From contig NZ_BHVV01000002.1 of assembly GCF_003865015.1 (NCBI RefSeq), forward strand, positions 186,001-250,000: a DNA stretch of 64,000 nucleotides. Reading direction: 5' to 3'. Source of the stretch: Sulfurisoma sediminicola. Lineage in GTDB: Bacteria > Pseudomonadota > Gammaproteobacteria > Burkholderiales > Rhodocyclaceae. The notes below the pieces were generated by a model. It saw only the letters and a list, made by a program, of their open reading frames with translations. It made no database searches and had not been told where the DNA came from. This document shows positions 1 to 9,800 of this stretch, one piece after another; the first letter of the stretch is position 1, and every line of letters begins with the position of its first letter. A program made the translations under genes and the position numbers.

Positions 1-1451
1 ATGCCCCAGTAGGCGCGCGGCGGTGTTCCCGTCCGCAGGCGCTCGCGGATCTGCACGACGGCACCGACGACGATCCACAATGCCAGCATCAGGCCCATCG
101 CAACCAGTGGCGACCAGGGGCCCATGGCGAGCGGCAGCAGCGCGCCGCCGACTGCGGCAACGACGAAGGCCAGCGCGAGCTGCTTGGCCATGTCCTTGAC
201 GTCCGCATGTTTCCAGCGTGCGATCGGCCCCACCGCCATCAGGAACAGCAGCGGCACCATGATGGGCACGAACACCGCGTTGAAGTAGGGCGGACCGACC
301 GAGATCTTGCCCATGTTGAGGGCATCGAGCAGCAGCGGGTAGAGCGTGCCGAGCAGCACGCTGCCGCAGGCGACCACCAGCAGCACGTTGTTGAGCAGCA
401 GCAGCGTTTCGCGCGATATCAGGGCGAAGGCGCCGCCGAGGCTTACCTTGGGTGCGCGCCAGGCGAACAGCGTCAGCGAACTGCCGACCACCGCGGCAAG
501 GAAGACCAGGATGAACACGCCGCGCTTGGGGTCGGTGGCAAAGGCATGGACCGAGGTCAGCACGCCGGAGCGCACGAGGAAGGTGCCGAGCAGCGACAGC
601 GAGAAAGCGGCGATCGCCAGCAGCACGGTCCAGTTCTTGAAGCTGCCGCGCTTCTCGGTCACCGCCAGCGAGTGGATCAGCGCGGTGCCGACCAGCCAGG
701 GCATGAAGGAGGCGTTCTCGACCGGGTCCCAGAACCACCAGCCGCCCCAGCCCAGTTCGTAGTAGGCCCACCACGAGCCGAGCGCGATGCCCAGCGTCAG
801 GAAGATCCATGCCGCCGTGGTCCATGGCCGCGACCAGCGCGCCCAGGCGGCGTCGAGGCGTCCCGAGATCAGCGCGGCGAGCGCGAAGGCGAAGGCGACC
901 GAGAAGCCGACATAACCCATGTAGAGCATCGGCGGGTGGAAGACCAGCCCCGGGTCCTGCAGCAGCGGGTTGAGGTCGCGACCGTCCTCGGCCCCCGGCA
1001 GCAGGCGCTCGAAGGGATTCGAGGTGAAGAGGATGAAAGCGAGGAAGCCGACAGCGATGAGACCGAGCACGGCGAGCACGCGCGCCACCATGGTGTCGGG
1101 CAGCGAGCGCGACGCTTGCGCGACGGCGACGGTCCAGCCGACCAGCATCATCACCCATAGCAGCAATGAGCCCTCGTGGCCGCCCCAGACGCCGGCGATG
1201 CGATACATCGTCGGCAGCAGTGAATTCGAATGCTGGGCGACGTAGACCACCGAGAAGTCGTTGGCGTAGAAGGCCCAGGTCAGGCAGCCGAAGCTGAAGG
1301 CGACGAGCAGGAACTGCACCTGCGCCGCAGGGCGCGCCAGCGCGATCCAGGCGGCGTTGCCGCGTTGTGCGCCGATGAGGGGAAGAATGCCGAGGATCAG
1401 TGCGACCGGCAGGGCGACGATGAGAGCGAAGTGGCCGAGTTCGGGGATCAT
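1..1451 (-). CDS. ccmF: Cytochrome c heme lyase subunit CcmF (3' end outside window)
   Basis: The protein is a polytopic inner-membrane subunit of the CcmFH heme ligation module that attaches heme to apocytochrome c in the periplasm. The reading frame starts ATG at 1451 ([15 protein letters not shown]) and shows the family tryptophan-rich segments [11 protein letters not shown] near residue 90 and [17 protein letters not shown] further on, plus many hydrophobic helices. About 483 codons are present; the usual length is roughly 650, so the C-terminal quarter lies beyond the left edge. Its start overlaps the ccmE stop by 4 bp (ATGA), so it is the distal known gene of the ccmABCDEF operon. The identification is secure from motif and context. 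Confidence 0.95.
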   Translation of the reverse strand, partial: MIPELGHFALIVALPVALILGILPLIGAQRGNAAWIALARPAAQVQFLLVAFSFGCLTWAFYANDFSVVYVAQHSNSLLPTMYRIAGVWGGHEGSLLLWVMMLVGWTVAVAQASRSLPDTMVARVLAVLGLIAVGFLAFILFTSNPFERLLPGAEDGRDLNPLLQDPGLVFHPPMLYMGYVGFSVAFAFALAALISGRLDAAWARWSRPWTTAAWIFLTLGIALGSWWAYYELGWGGWWFWDPVENASFMPWLVGTALIHSLAVTEKRGSFKNWTVLLAIAAFSLSLLGTFLVRSGVLTSVHAFATDPKRGVFILVFLAAVVGSSLTLFAWRAPKVSLGGAFALISRETLLLLNNVLLVVACGSVLLGTLYPLLLDALNMGKISVGPPYFNAVFVPIMVPLLFLMAVGPIARWKHADVKDMAKQLALAFVVAAVGGALLPLAMGPWSPLVAMGLMLALWIVVGAVVQIRERLRTGTPPRAYWG

Positions 1452-1885
1452 TTGAGGGTCTTCTGCGCTTTCTGCGCCTGGTCAACTGCGTCCTTGGCCG
1501 CTGGCGGCATGTAGTTCTCGTCGTGCTTGGCCAGCACCTCGCTGGCGGTGAATCTGCCGTCGGTGCCCAGCTTGCCCTGCACTACGGCCCCCTTGCCTTC
1601 CTTGAATAGGTCGGGGAGGATGCCGGTGTAGGACACGGGAATTTCCTTCACGGTGTCGGTGACGACGAAGTTCACCGTGACGCCGTCGCGCTTGATGCTG
1701 CCCTCCCTGACCATGCCGCCGATGCGGAAGGCCTTGTCCTTCGGTGCCTTGCCGGCGGCGACTTCGCTCGGCGTGACATAGAGGGCGATGTTGGAGTCGA
1801 GGGCGTTGAGCACCAGGGCCGCGGCGATGCCGATGGCGGCGAGGCCGCCGGCGATGATGGCGATGCGTTTGTGACGTGGTTTCAT
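1448..1885 (-). CDS. ccmE: Cytochrome c maturation heme chaperone CcmE
   Basis: CcmE is a periplasmic, membrane-anchored chaperone that binds heme covalently through a histidine and hands it to CcmF. The 145-residue protein has an N-terminal transmembrane anchor (about residues 8-28), an OB-fold domain and the heme-attachment motif [11 protein letters not shown] with His121 and Tyr125. Length is normal for the family. It overlaps ccmD upstream (ATGA at 1882-1885) and ccmF downstream (ATGA at 1448-1451), which indicates translational coupling. The C-terminal tail after the motif is Lys/Ala-rich and probably flexible. Confidence 0.97.
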   Translation of the reverse strand: MKPRHKRIAIIAGGLAAIGIAAALVLNALDSNIALYVTPSEVAAGKAPKDKAFRIGGMVREGSIKRDGVTVNFVVTDTVKEIPVSYTGILPDLFKEGKGAVVQGKLGTDGRFTASEVLAKHDENYMPPAAKDAVDQAQKAQKTLK

Positions 1886-2070
1886 GATTGCTGGCTCTCT
1901 ATTTCATCGGCGAGGCGTTCGCGGCGGAGCGAGCTGAGGATGTCGCGGTTGCGCTTGCTGACAAGGAGGGGCTCGATCACCATGGCCGCGGCGCAGACGC
2001 CGAAGCTGCCCCAGACGTAGAGGCCGTAGCCACCCATGGCGAAAAACTCGCCGACGCTGTTCCACTGCAT
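1882..2070 (-). CDS. ccmD: Heme exporter protein CcmD
   Basis: CcmD is a small single-span protein that stabilises the CcmABC-CcmE complex. The chosen start is the ATG at 2070, giving 62 residues ([16 protein letters not shown]). It overlaps the ccmC stop as TGATG and has an AAGGAGG sequence about 10 bp upstream. An ATG 24 bp further upstream is in frame but has no ribosome site. One hydrophobic helix spans about residues 12-35 and a charged cytoplasmic tail follows, as in the family. It lies between ccmC and ccmE. Confidence 0.9.
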   Translation of the reverse strand: MQWNSVGEFFAMGGYGLYVWGSFGVCAAAMVIEPLLVSKRNRDILSSLRRERLADEIESQQS

Positions 2071-2807
2071 CACCGCACGACCTCCTTGATCCATTCCGTA
2101 TGTCGCTCACGCTCGAGGATGATGGCGCGCGCCCGCGTCAGCGCCACGGCGATCGCGTACATCCAGAAGGCCAGCGCCATGAGCAGCATGCCCCAGAGCA
2201 TGGTCTGGGCCATCGAGGACTTGGCGAGGTTGACGCTCGAGCCCTGGTGCAGCGTGTTCCACCACTTGACGGAGAAGTAGATGATGGGGATGTTCACCGC
2301 GCCGACCAGCGCCAGGATCGCCCCGGCCTTGTCGGCGCGGCGCGGGTCGTCGATGGCCGCCTGCAAGGCGATGAAGCCGATGTAGAGGAAGAACAGGATC
2401 AGCTCCGAGGTCAGGCGCGCGTCCCACACCCACCAGGTGCCCCACATCGGCTTGCCCCAGAAGGCGCCGGTCCACAGCGAGAGAAAGGCCATCAGCGCAC
2501 CGGTCGGTGCCAGCGCCTGCGCCATCATGCCGGAGAGCCGCGTGTTGAGCGCGAGGCCGAGACCGGCCCAGAAGGCCAAGACGAGGTAGATGAACATCGA
2601 CATCCACGAGGCCGGCACATGGATGAAGATGATGCGGTAGCCCTCGCCCTGCTGGGCGTCGGTGGGCGCGACGAAGAAGCTGATCCACAGGCCGGCGACG
2701 GTGAAAATCGCCGTCAGCGCCCAGAACCACGGGATCATCCTGCCCGCGAGCGGGTAGAAGCTCTGCGGGCTGGCGAACTTGAACCAGTTGATAATCTTGT
2801 TGTTCAT
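2070..2807 (-). CDS. ccmC: Heme ABC transporter permease / heme handling protein CcmC
   Basis: CcmC is a six-helix inner-membrane protein that presents heme to CcmE. The 245-residue sequence carries the family WWD-type signature MWGTWWVWDARLT at residues 121-133 and a histidine in the first periplasmic loop (FIHVPASW, His63). Length and hydrophobic pattern match the family. The gene begins directly after the ccmB stop codon and its own stop overlaps the ccmD start. No alternative assignment is plausible. Confidence 0.96.
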   Translation of the reverse strand: MNNKIINWFKFASPQSFYPLAGRMIPWFWALTAIFTVAGLWISFFVAPTDAQQGEGYRIIFIHVPASWMSMFIYLVLAFWAGLGLALNTRLSGMMAQALAPTGALMAFLSLWTGAFWGKPMWGTWWVWDARLTSELILFFLYIGFIALQAAIDDPRRADKAGAILALVGAVNIPIIYFSVKWWNTLHQGSSVNLAKSSMAQTMLWGMLLMALAFWMYAIAVALTRARAIILERERHTEWIKEVVR

Positions 2808-3464
2808 CTATTCCAACGCAATCCTCAAAGCTGCCGTGGTCGCCCATGGCGCGAAAAACACGGCCAGCGCCAAAAGCGCCGCCAGCAGCGACAGGTGCCC
2901 GCCGGCGCCCAGGCCCGAGATGTGGGCCTCGACCGCTCCGGCACCGAAGATCAGCGCCGGCACGTAAAGCGGCAGCACCAGCAGACTCAACAGCACGCCG
3001 CCACCGCGCACGCCGAGCGTCAGCGCCGCGCCGATGGCGCCGACCAACGACAGCAGCGGCGTCCCCAGCAACAGGGCGACCACCAGAATCCCCAGCGCGC
3101 CAGCGTCGAGGTCGAACTGTATCCCCAGTACCGGCGCCAGCAGCACCAGCGGCAGTCCCGACACCAGCCAGTGCGCCACCACCTTGCCCGCCACCAGCAG
3201 GCCGAAGGGCGTAGGCGCCAGCGCCATCTGTTCCAGCGTGCCGTCGGCGTGGTCGGGCGCGAACATCCGCGTCAGCCCCAGCATCGTCGCCAGCAGCGCC
3301 GCCACCCACAACACCCCCGGCGCGATCTTCTTCAACAGCGTCGGCTCCGGCCCGATGCCGAGCGGGAACAGGCTCGTCACGATCACGAAGAAGAACAGGG
3401 CGGTGAGCACCTCGCTCTTCCTGCGCGCCGCGATCAGCAGATCGCGGCGGATGATCGCCAGCAT
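2808..3464 (-). CDS. ccmB: Heme exporter membrane subunit CcmB
   Basis: CcmB is the membrane subunit of the CcmAB transporter module that drives release of holo-CcmE. The protein (MLAIIRRDLLIAARR) is about 218 residues with roughly six hydrophobic segments and the conserved stretch SLFPLGIGPEP near the N terminus, followed by APGVLWVAALL and LGTPLLSLVGA. The ATG at 3464 is chosen from the family N terminus; a GTG at 3473 that overlaps the ccmA stop as GTGA is an equally tenable start adding MNG. It abuts ccmC with no gap. Confidence 0.94.
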   Translation of the reverse strand: MLAIIRRDLLIAARRKSEVLTALFFFVIVTSLFPLGIGPEPTLLKKIAPGVLWVAALLATMLGLTRMFAPDHADGTLEQMALAPTPFGLLVAGKVVAHWLVSGLPLVLLAPVLGIQFDLDAGALGILVVALLLGTPLLSLVGAIGAALTLGVRGGGVLLSLLVLPLYVPALIFGAGAVEAHISGLGAGGHLSLLAALLALAVFFAPWATTAALRIALE

Positions 3465-3469
3465 GCCGT

Positions 3470-4075
3470 TCACAGCTGCAACACCCTGCCGCCGGCGATC
3501 GGCATCGACTGATGGCTGGTCAACACCGCCATCCCGCCCGCCGCCACGTGCTCGCCGATCAGGCCCGACAACATCTGCACCGCCTTCACGTCCAGCGCCG
3601 TGAACGGCTCGTCCAGCACCCACAAGGCCGCCTTCCGCGCCAAAAGCCGCGCCAGCAGCACGCGACGCTTCTGCCCCTGAGACAGCACGCGCACCGGAAG
3701 TTCCTCGCGGCCCTTCAATCCCATGCGAAACAGGGCGGCCAGCGCACCACGCTCGGCAAGATCGCTGCCATCGAGCGCGGCGGAGATCTGCAGGTTCTCC
3801 AGCGCCGTCAGGTCTTCCTTCACCGCCGCATGGTGGCCGAGATAGACCATCTCGCGGCGGAATTCCTCGCCCAGCGCGCCGATGCTTTCGCCTTTCCAGC
3901 GGACCTCGCCTTCGGCCGCCGGCGTCAGACCGACCAGTATGCGAAGGAGGCTGGTCTTGCCGGCCCCGTTCTCGCCCTGCAGGTGCAGCCATTCCCCGGG
4001 CGCGACCGCCAGGCCGATCCCGGAAAACAGGCGGCGCTCGCCGCGGATGCAGGATAGGCCGGTCGCAGTCAGCAT
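3470..4075 (-). CDS. ccmA: Heme exporter ATP-binding protein CcmA
   Basis: CcmA is the cytoplasmic ATPase of the CcmABCD complex. The 201-residue protein contains Walker A GENGAGKT (residues 34-41), the ABC signature LSQGQKRR, Walker B LWVLDEP with the catalytic Glu, and a D-loop TALD. It is the first gene of the minus-strand ccm operon; the short divergent gap to the plus-strand methyltransferase gene at 4162 must hold its promoter, but I could not pick a convincing -35/-10 pair. Confidence 0.96.
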   Translation of the reverse strand: MLTATGLSCIRGERRLFSGIGLAVAPGEWLHLQGENGAGKTSLLRILVGLTPAAEGEVRWKGESIGALGEEFRREMVYLGHHAAVKEDLTALENLQISAALDGSDLAERGALAALFRMGLKGREELPVRVLSQGQKRRVLLARLLARKAALWVLDEPFTALDVKAVQMLSGLIGEHVAAGGMAVLTSHQSMPIAGGRVLQL

Positions 4076-4161
4076 GAGGCGCGAATTTTGCCAGACTTGG
4101 GCCCCGGCTAGGCTTGTTCGCGATCAAATGCCTAGAATTCCGCTTTTGCGGAGAAGACCTT

Positions 4162-4842
4162 ATGGTTCGAGCGGGAATTGTCCTGGTCGCGGCGCTTTGC
4201 GTACTGGCGGCGCCTCTCGCGGCGCAGGGGAGCAGCGACAGCCCCGGCGGAAACCGCTATTACCAAAGCCCCGATTTCTACCGCTGGCAGGCGATGTTCG
4301 AGTCCGAGGGGCGCGAGGTCTTCGACAAGCGGCAGCAGATCGTCGCTGCGCTCGACATCCGGCCCGGCATGACCGTGGCCGACGTCGGCGCCGGTACGGG
4401 CGTGTTCAGCGTCCTGTTCGCCCGGATAGTTGGCGACGCCGGCGTGGTCCTGGCCCAGGACGTCGCGGACGAGTTCGTCCGCGGCATCGCGTCCCGCGCC
4501 AGCCGCGAAAAGCTGCCCAATGTCCGAACCGTGCTCGGCGGCGAGAAGGACGCCCGGCTGCCGCCCGCCAGCGTCGATCTGGTTTTCGTCTGCGACACCT
4601 ACCACCACTTCGAGTATCCGCAGGCCATGCTGGCGTCGCTCCATGCCGCGCTCAAACCCGGCGGGCGGCTGGCGGTGATCGACTACGAGAAGATCCCCGG
4701 TCGGTCCGGCACCTGGGTCATGGGCCACGTCCGGGCGGGACGGGAGACGGTGATCGCCGAGATCGAGGCTGCGGGCTTCCGCCGGCACAAGTCGCATGCG
4801 CTGCTGCGCGAGAACTTCTTCGTCGAGTTCGTCCGGCAGTAA
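4162..4842 (+). CDS. Class I SAM methyltransferase-like protein with signal peptide
   Basis: The 226-residue product begins MVRAGIVLVAALCVLAAPLAAQG, a typical cleavable signal peptide, then carries a Rossmann methyltransferase fold: motif I VADVGAGTGVFS, an acidic residue after strand 2, and the later motif LHAALKPGGRLAVIDYE. The start at 4162 is chosen because GGAGAA lies 8 bp upstream and because it opens the signal peptide; an in-frame ATG at 4114 would add 16 residues. Family knowledge: such exported SAM-fold proteins occur in proteobacteria, but SAM is not expected in the periplasm, so its activity is unclear. It is monocistronic and divergent from ccmA. Confidence 0.8.
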   Translation: MVRAGIVLVAALCVLAAPLAAQGSSDSPGGNRYYQSPDFYRWQAMFESEGREVFDKRQQIVAALDIRPGMTVADVGAGTGVFSVLFARIVGDAGVVLAQDVADEFVRGIASRASREKLPNVRTVLGGEKDARLPPASVDLVFVCDTYHHFEYPQAMLASLHAALKPGGRLAVIDYEKIPGRSGTWVMGHVRAGRETVIAEIEAAGFRRHKSHALLRENFFVEFVRQ

Positions 4843-4890
4843 GGGGCGAGGTGAATGCGTCGTGGTGAGGCATCGCAGCCGCTCGGGAGG

Positions 4891-5457
4891 TCAAATGACC
4901 TTGATCTCTTCATCGACCTCAAGGTGACAAGGCGCCAACAGTTGATGAGTCAGATATTCAGGATCATTCGAACGCATGTGCTCTGCGAATGCAGTCAGTC
5001 GCGGATCGTTCGCATCGGCGAGGGTGCCGATCAGTGCTCTAGCCGCTTCACGCGGGCTTTGCCCTCCGGCCTGGTAGCCAGGCCAACCCTTGTAGTGCGC
5101 CAGCAGTTGCTCGCGGTGGTCCCGATAGAGCGGGCAGTTTCGAGTGTAGTCGAGTTCGGCCTGCTTTGCCGCGATTTCCGCGTCGATTTCGGCATTGGTA
5201 TTTTTGTAATGGGCCTTTTCGGCGTCGGTCCAATGCGGCTTTTCGCCATGGGTTTCGCGCAAGGTGGCGAAGGTGTTCTTCAGGGCGATCTGCGAATGGG
5301 TGCTTGCATCCTTGAAGACGTGAACCTGGTCGTTGCCATGCCCCTCCTTGCCGACATAGCGCATTCCCGCCGTGACTCGCCGCGGATTGAATCCGAATTG
5401 GCGGGCGCACGCCGCGCGAAGGGTATCGAAGAGTTCGTTGATTTTGGCAGGGCTCAC
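4891..5457 (-). CDS. Hypothetical protein, no family recognised
   Basis: A 188-residue frame starts GTG at 5457 with AAAGGA about 8 bp upstream. The product (MSPAKINELFDTLRAACARQFG...) is soluble, rich in charged residues and Ala/Glu/Lys helices in the middle, and ends with an acidic tail (EVDEEIKVI). No signal peptide, membrane segment or catalytic motif is visible. The codon usage looks less GC-biased than the neighbours and the gene is flanked by repeat-like noncoding DNA, which fits an acquired gene. It is convergent with the methyltransferase gene. Coding status rests on length, ribosome site and a natural-looking composition. Confidence 0.55.
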   Translation of the reverse strand: MSPAKINELFDTLRAACARQFGFNPRRVTAGMRYVGKEGHGNDQVHVFKDASTHSQIALKNTFATLRETHGEKPHWTDAEKAHYKNTNAEIDAEIAAKQAELDYTRNCPLYRDHREQLLAHYKGWPGYQAGGQSPREAARALIGTLADANDPRLTAFAEHMRSNDPEYLTHQLLAPCHLEVDEEIKVI

Positions 5458-5979
5458 GGGGCAATCCTTTCCTTGGACATTATGGCCACCATCGCTGCGA
5501 TGTTCGGTTGGCGGTCAAGAGCATACGCGACTCATTCCACCGCCGTCCCGCCATCCGCTACGGCGAGGAGCGCGTTTTCCGCGCGACCGCCTCGTAGCGC
5601 AGGGGCTTTATCGGCGCCGACTTTCCGCCTTCGGCAATAAATAACCCTACTGCCGTCCATAAAATATTCCATTTGTGCGCTGCGACAAGTGTCTTATAGT
5701 GGACCCGTCACAAACGCGAGGGACGCCACCCAGTCCAGCGCGTCCAAGGGTGGGGCGTTAAGGCGCCCAACCTGCCAGTAGGCCGGGAGCAACTCCCGGC
5801 TACGCCGTGATGGAACCGGCCGTTCGCGCCCCCGAGGTTGCGGGCGGCCGTGTTCGAAGTGGCGTTGTTGCACTGCGGTGATCCTTTGTTTCAGGTCAAA
5901 GCGCTCGCCCGTGGCTTGGCGCATTGTGCGGTTGCAGCAACACCTCATGGTTGCCTGGCAGCGGAAAGGACTGGGGCGG
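5458..5979. other. 522-bp noncoding region upstream of rnfB
   Basis: No convincing gene is seen here. The left part (5641-5700) is AT-rich for this genome and contains a possible promoter. The right part is GC-rich with several potential stems, the clearest being GCCGGGAG-CAA-CTCCCGGC around 5781-5800 and a looser pairing of ACGCCACCC near 5723 with GGGTGGGGCGT near 5749. In one frame the DNA reads like a repeat-derived peptide, but no start or coding signal supports it. If transcription starts near 5707 the rnfB transcript would have a leader of about 270 nt. Confidence 0.5.
5673..5700 (+). promoter_or_regulatory. Candidate sigma70-type promoter for the rnfB operon
   Basis: TTGTGC (5673-5678) and TATAGT (5695-5700) are separated by 16 bp. 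This is the best match in the AT-rich segment upstream of rnfB. It is a sequence-only prediction with a suboptimal -35. Confidence 0.35.
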
Positions 5980-6858
5980 ATGGAGTCGTTGTCGAATCTG
6001 ATGGTCGCAGGGGCATTCATGGCCGCGCTCGGCGTCGCCCTGGCGATGCTGCTCGCCTTCGCCAACAAGAAGCTCTACGTCTGGGAAGACCCGCGCATCG
6101 GCGAGGTCGAGGAACTGCTGCCGAAATCCAACTGCGGCGCCTGCGGCCAGGCCGGCTGCCGCGACTTCGCCGAGAAGGTGGTCTGCGGCGACATCATCCC
6201 CGCCCAATGCACGGTGAGTTCGCCGCAGCAGCGCCAGGGCATCGCCGACCTGCTCGGCGTCGCGGCCGGCGCCGTGGAGAAGAAGGTGGCGCGGCTGGCC
6301 TGCGGCGGAGGCCGCCACGTGGCCTTCCTGCGCGCGCGCTACGAAGGCCTCAAGACCTGCCGTGCGGCGGCGGTCGTGTCGGGCGGCGGCAAGGAATGCG
6401 CCTGGGGTTGCCTCGGCCTGGCCGACTGCGCCACGGTCTGCACCTTCGACGCGATCGTCATGGACCGCCACGGCCTGCCGCTGGTGGACCCGGAAAAATG
6501 CACGGCCTGCAACGACTGCGTCGAGGTCTGCCCCAAGGGTCTGTTCAGCCTCGAACCGCTCTCGCGCAAGCTGTGGGTGGCATGCAAGAGCCAGGCCGAC
6601 GGCGACACCGCCGAGGCCGCCTGCGAGGTGGCCTGCACCGCCTGCGGCAAGTGCGTGGCCGACGCGCACCCGAAGCTGATGCAACTCGTCGGCAACCTCG
6701 CCACCATCAACTACGACTGGAACGACCAGGCCAGCCGCGAGCCCATCGAGCGCTGCCCGACCGGCGCCATCGTCTGGTTCGACAAGCCCGACACGCCCGT
6801 CAAGGGCGCCGCCGCCAAGAAGATCTTGCGCAACGAGCCGTTGCCCGTGCTGCACTGA
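5980..6858 (+). CDS. rnfB: Electron transport complex protein RnfB (iron-sulfur)
   Basis: RnfB is the multi-cluster subunit thought to take electrons from reduced ferredoxin into the Rnf complex. The 292-residue protein has an N-terminal membrane helix (about residues 8-27), the 4Fe-4S motif with Cys52, Cys55, Cys60 and Cys77 (NCGACGQAGC...AQC), and then further Cys-rich motifs CAWGCLGLADCATVC, CTACNDCVEVCPKG and CTACGKC. It is longer than the roughly 190-residue RsxB of enterobacteria and resembles the longer polyferredoxin type. The start at 5980 has AAAGGA about 9 bp upstream. It is separated from rnfCDGEA by the oxidoreductase gene, an unusual order. Confidence 0.93.
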   Translation: MESLSNLMVAGAFMAALGVALAMLLAFANKKLYVWEDPRIGEVEELLPKSNCGACGQAGCRDFAEKVVCGDIIPAQCTVSSPQQRQGIADLLGVAAGAVEKKVARLACGGGRHVAFLRARYEGLKTCRAAAVVSGGGKECAWGCLGLADCATVCTFDAIVMDRHGLPLVDPEKCTACNDCVEVCPKGLFSLEPLSRKLWVACKSQADGDTAEAACEVACTACGKCVADAHPKLMQLVGNLATINYDWNDQASREPIERCPTGAIVWFDKPDTPVKGAAAKKILRNEPLPVLH

Positions 6859-6880
6859 ATTCAGTTTGAGGAAGCCCGCC

Positions 6881-9800
6881 ATGTCCATGCTCAAGAAATT
6901 CCTTTCCCTCGCCGATTCCGGCAGCCCGGAAGCCACAACGGTGAAATATCCCGGCGTGCGCGACGCCGTCGACGGCAATACCGCCGTCATCCACGTCGAG
7001 CGCGAGGCTTCGGATGCCGCCGGTGCCTACCCGATCACGCCGTCGACGCAGATGGGCGAGTACTGGGCCGAGGAAGTCGCGGCCGGCCACCTCAACATCT
7101 CCGACAAGCCGCTGGTCTTCATCGAGCCCGAATCCGAGCACGCCGCCGCCGGCGTCACCGCCGGCATGTCGATGACCGGCCTGCGCGCCGTCAATTTCTC
7201 GTCCGGCCAGGGCGTGGCCTTCATGCACGAATCGCTCTACGCCGCCGTCGGCAAGCGCCTGCCCTATGTGCTCAACATGGGCTGCCGCGCCATCACCAAG
7301 GCCTCGCTCAACGTCCATGCCGGCCACGACGACTACCACTGCATCGACGACACCGGCTTCATCCAGGTGATGGCCAAGAACGCCACCGAGGCCGCCGACC
7401 TGAACCTGATCGGCCGCAAGGTCGCCGAGCTTTCGCTAACCCCGGCCATCATCGGCCAGGACGGCTTCCTCACCACCCACCTGATCGAATCGGCACTGCT
7501 GCCCGAGCGCGAACTGGTGGCCGAATTCTGCGGCAAGCCGGACGACATCATCGACACCCCGACGCCCGCCCAGACCATGCTCTACGGCCCGAAGCGCCGC
7601 CGCGTGCCGGCCATCTGGGATGTCGACAACCCGCTGCTGTCCGGCTCGGTGCAGAACCAGGACGCCTACATGCAGGCCACCGCGGGCCAGCGCCCCTACT
7701 TCTTCGACCACATCGAGCAGATCACCGACGCCTGCATGGAAGAGTACGCCAGCCTCACCGGTCGCCGCTACGGTCGCGTCGCCACTTTCAAGATCGAGGA
7801 TGCCGACTGGCTCATCGTCGGCCAGGGCAGCATGATCGTCCAGGCCGAGGGCGTCGCCGACTACCTGCGCGAGACGCGCAAGCTCAAGGTCGGCGTGGTG
7901 AACCTCACCATGTTCCGCCCCTTCCCCGGCGACCTGCTCGGCCATGCGCTGCGCGGCAAGAAGGGCGTGGTGGTGCTCGAGCGCACCGACCAGCCGCTGG
8001 CCGAGGACCTGCCGCTGATGCGCGAAGTGCGCGCCACCGTCACCAAGTGTCTCGAAAACGGCATGGGAAGCGAGGCCGAAAAGCCCTACCCCGACTATGC
8101 TTCATACGCGCCGAACGAAATGCCGCGCCTCTACTCCGGCTGTTACGGCCTCGGTTCGCGCGACATGCAGCCCGAGGCGCTGATCGGTGCCATCGAGAAC
8201 ATGCTGCCCGAGGGCGCGAAGCGCAAGTTCTTCTACCTCTCGATCGACTTCGTCCGCGATCCGCTCAACCCGAAGGACGAGATCCACCAGCAGGACCTCG
8301 CCGAGAAGTATCCGCACATCGGCGAACTGGCGGTGCGCGGCTCGGAGAACCCGAACCTGCTGCCCAAGGGCGCCATCACCGTGCGCATGCACTCGGTCGG
8401 CGGCTGGGGCGCCATTACCACCGGCAAGAACCTGGCGGTGACGCTGTTCGAACTGCTCGGCTACGACATCAAGGCCAACCCCAAATACGGCTCGGAGAAG
8501 AAGGGCCAGCCGACCACCTATTACCTCTCGGCCGCGCCCGAGCCGATCCGCATCAACTGCGAATACGTCTATGTCGATGTCGTGCTTTCGCCCGACCCCA
8601 ACGTCTTCGGCCACTCCAATCCGCTGTCCGGCCTGAAAAAGGGCGGCACCTTCATCATCCAGTCCAACCTCGGCGAGGCCACCTGGGCCAGCTTCCCGTT
8701 GTGGGCGCAGAAGTTCATCGTCGACAACGACATCCATGTCTTCTACCTCGACGCCTTCCAGATCGCCCGCGAGGAGGCCGGTTCGCCCGAACTGCAGTTG
8801 CGCATGCAGGGCAATGTCTTCCAGGGCGCCTTCTTCGCCGCCAGCCCGGTGATGCAGAACGCCAACCTCACCGAGGACGCGTTGTTCACGGCCATCGAGA
8901 ACCAGCTCCAGGCCAAGTTCGGCGGCAAGGGCAAGCGCGTGGTCGACAGCAACCTGCGCGTGGTGCGCCGCGGCTTCACCGAACTCACCGAGATCACCGC
9001 CAAGGAAGTCGGCGCGACGCAGCGGCAGCTGGCCCGCAAGGACGCCGGCCTGCCCATCATGCTGCGCCAGCTGCCCGAGACCGACGGCAAGGTCGCCGAC
9101 ATCCACCGCTTCTGGGAACAGACCGGCCACTTCTACGCCACCGGCAAGGGCAACGACAACCTCGTCGATCCCTTCATCGGCGCTTCGCTGGTGCCTGCCG
9201 CCACCGGCGTGTTCCGCGACATGACCGGCATCCGCTTCGAGCACCCGGTGTGGAACGCCGCCAACTGCACCGCCTGCGGCAACTGCTACACGGAATGCCC
9301 GGACTCGGCCATTCCCGGCCTGGTCAATACTGTCTCCGACGTCTTCAACAGCGCCATCAACCGCATCGAGACCGGCGGCACGCCGACGCGCTACCTGCGC
9401 CGCGCCGCGCGCACCGTCGAGAAGAAGCTGCGCGGCCTGATCACCGGTGACGGCGTGGCCGTGCGGCCGTTGATCGACGAGGCCATCGCGGCCACCGTGG
9501 CCGAGGCGGCCGAGGACGACCGCGCCAGGATGGCCGACGAGTTCAAGCTGTTCACCGCGACGCTCGGCGACTTCCAGTTCGGCACCACCAAGCCCTACTG
9601 GACGCAGAAGGAGAAGAAGGCCAAGGGCAGCGGCGGCCTCTTCTCCATCACCGTCAATCCCTACACCTGCAAGGCCTGCGCGCTGTGCGTGACGGTGTGC
9701 GAGGACGATGCGCTGAAGATGGTGACGCAGACCGACGCATCGGTGGACAGGCTGCGCCAGGACTGGAACTTCTGGCTCGACCTGCCGACCACCGGCAAGG

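Noticed and set aside
207-1160. Plus-strand open frame opposite ccmF
   Set aside because: Charged, repetitive antisense translation of a membrane protein gene; the minus strand reads as a clear CcmF.
5760-5860. Integron attC-like site
   Set aside because: CGCCCAAC and a later GTTGCGGGC are roughly complementary, but the canonical core triplets and spacing do not fit and no integrase or cassette is present.
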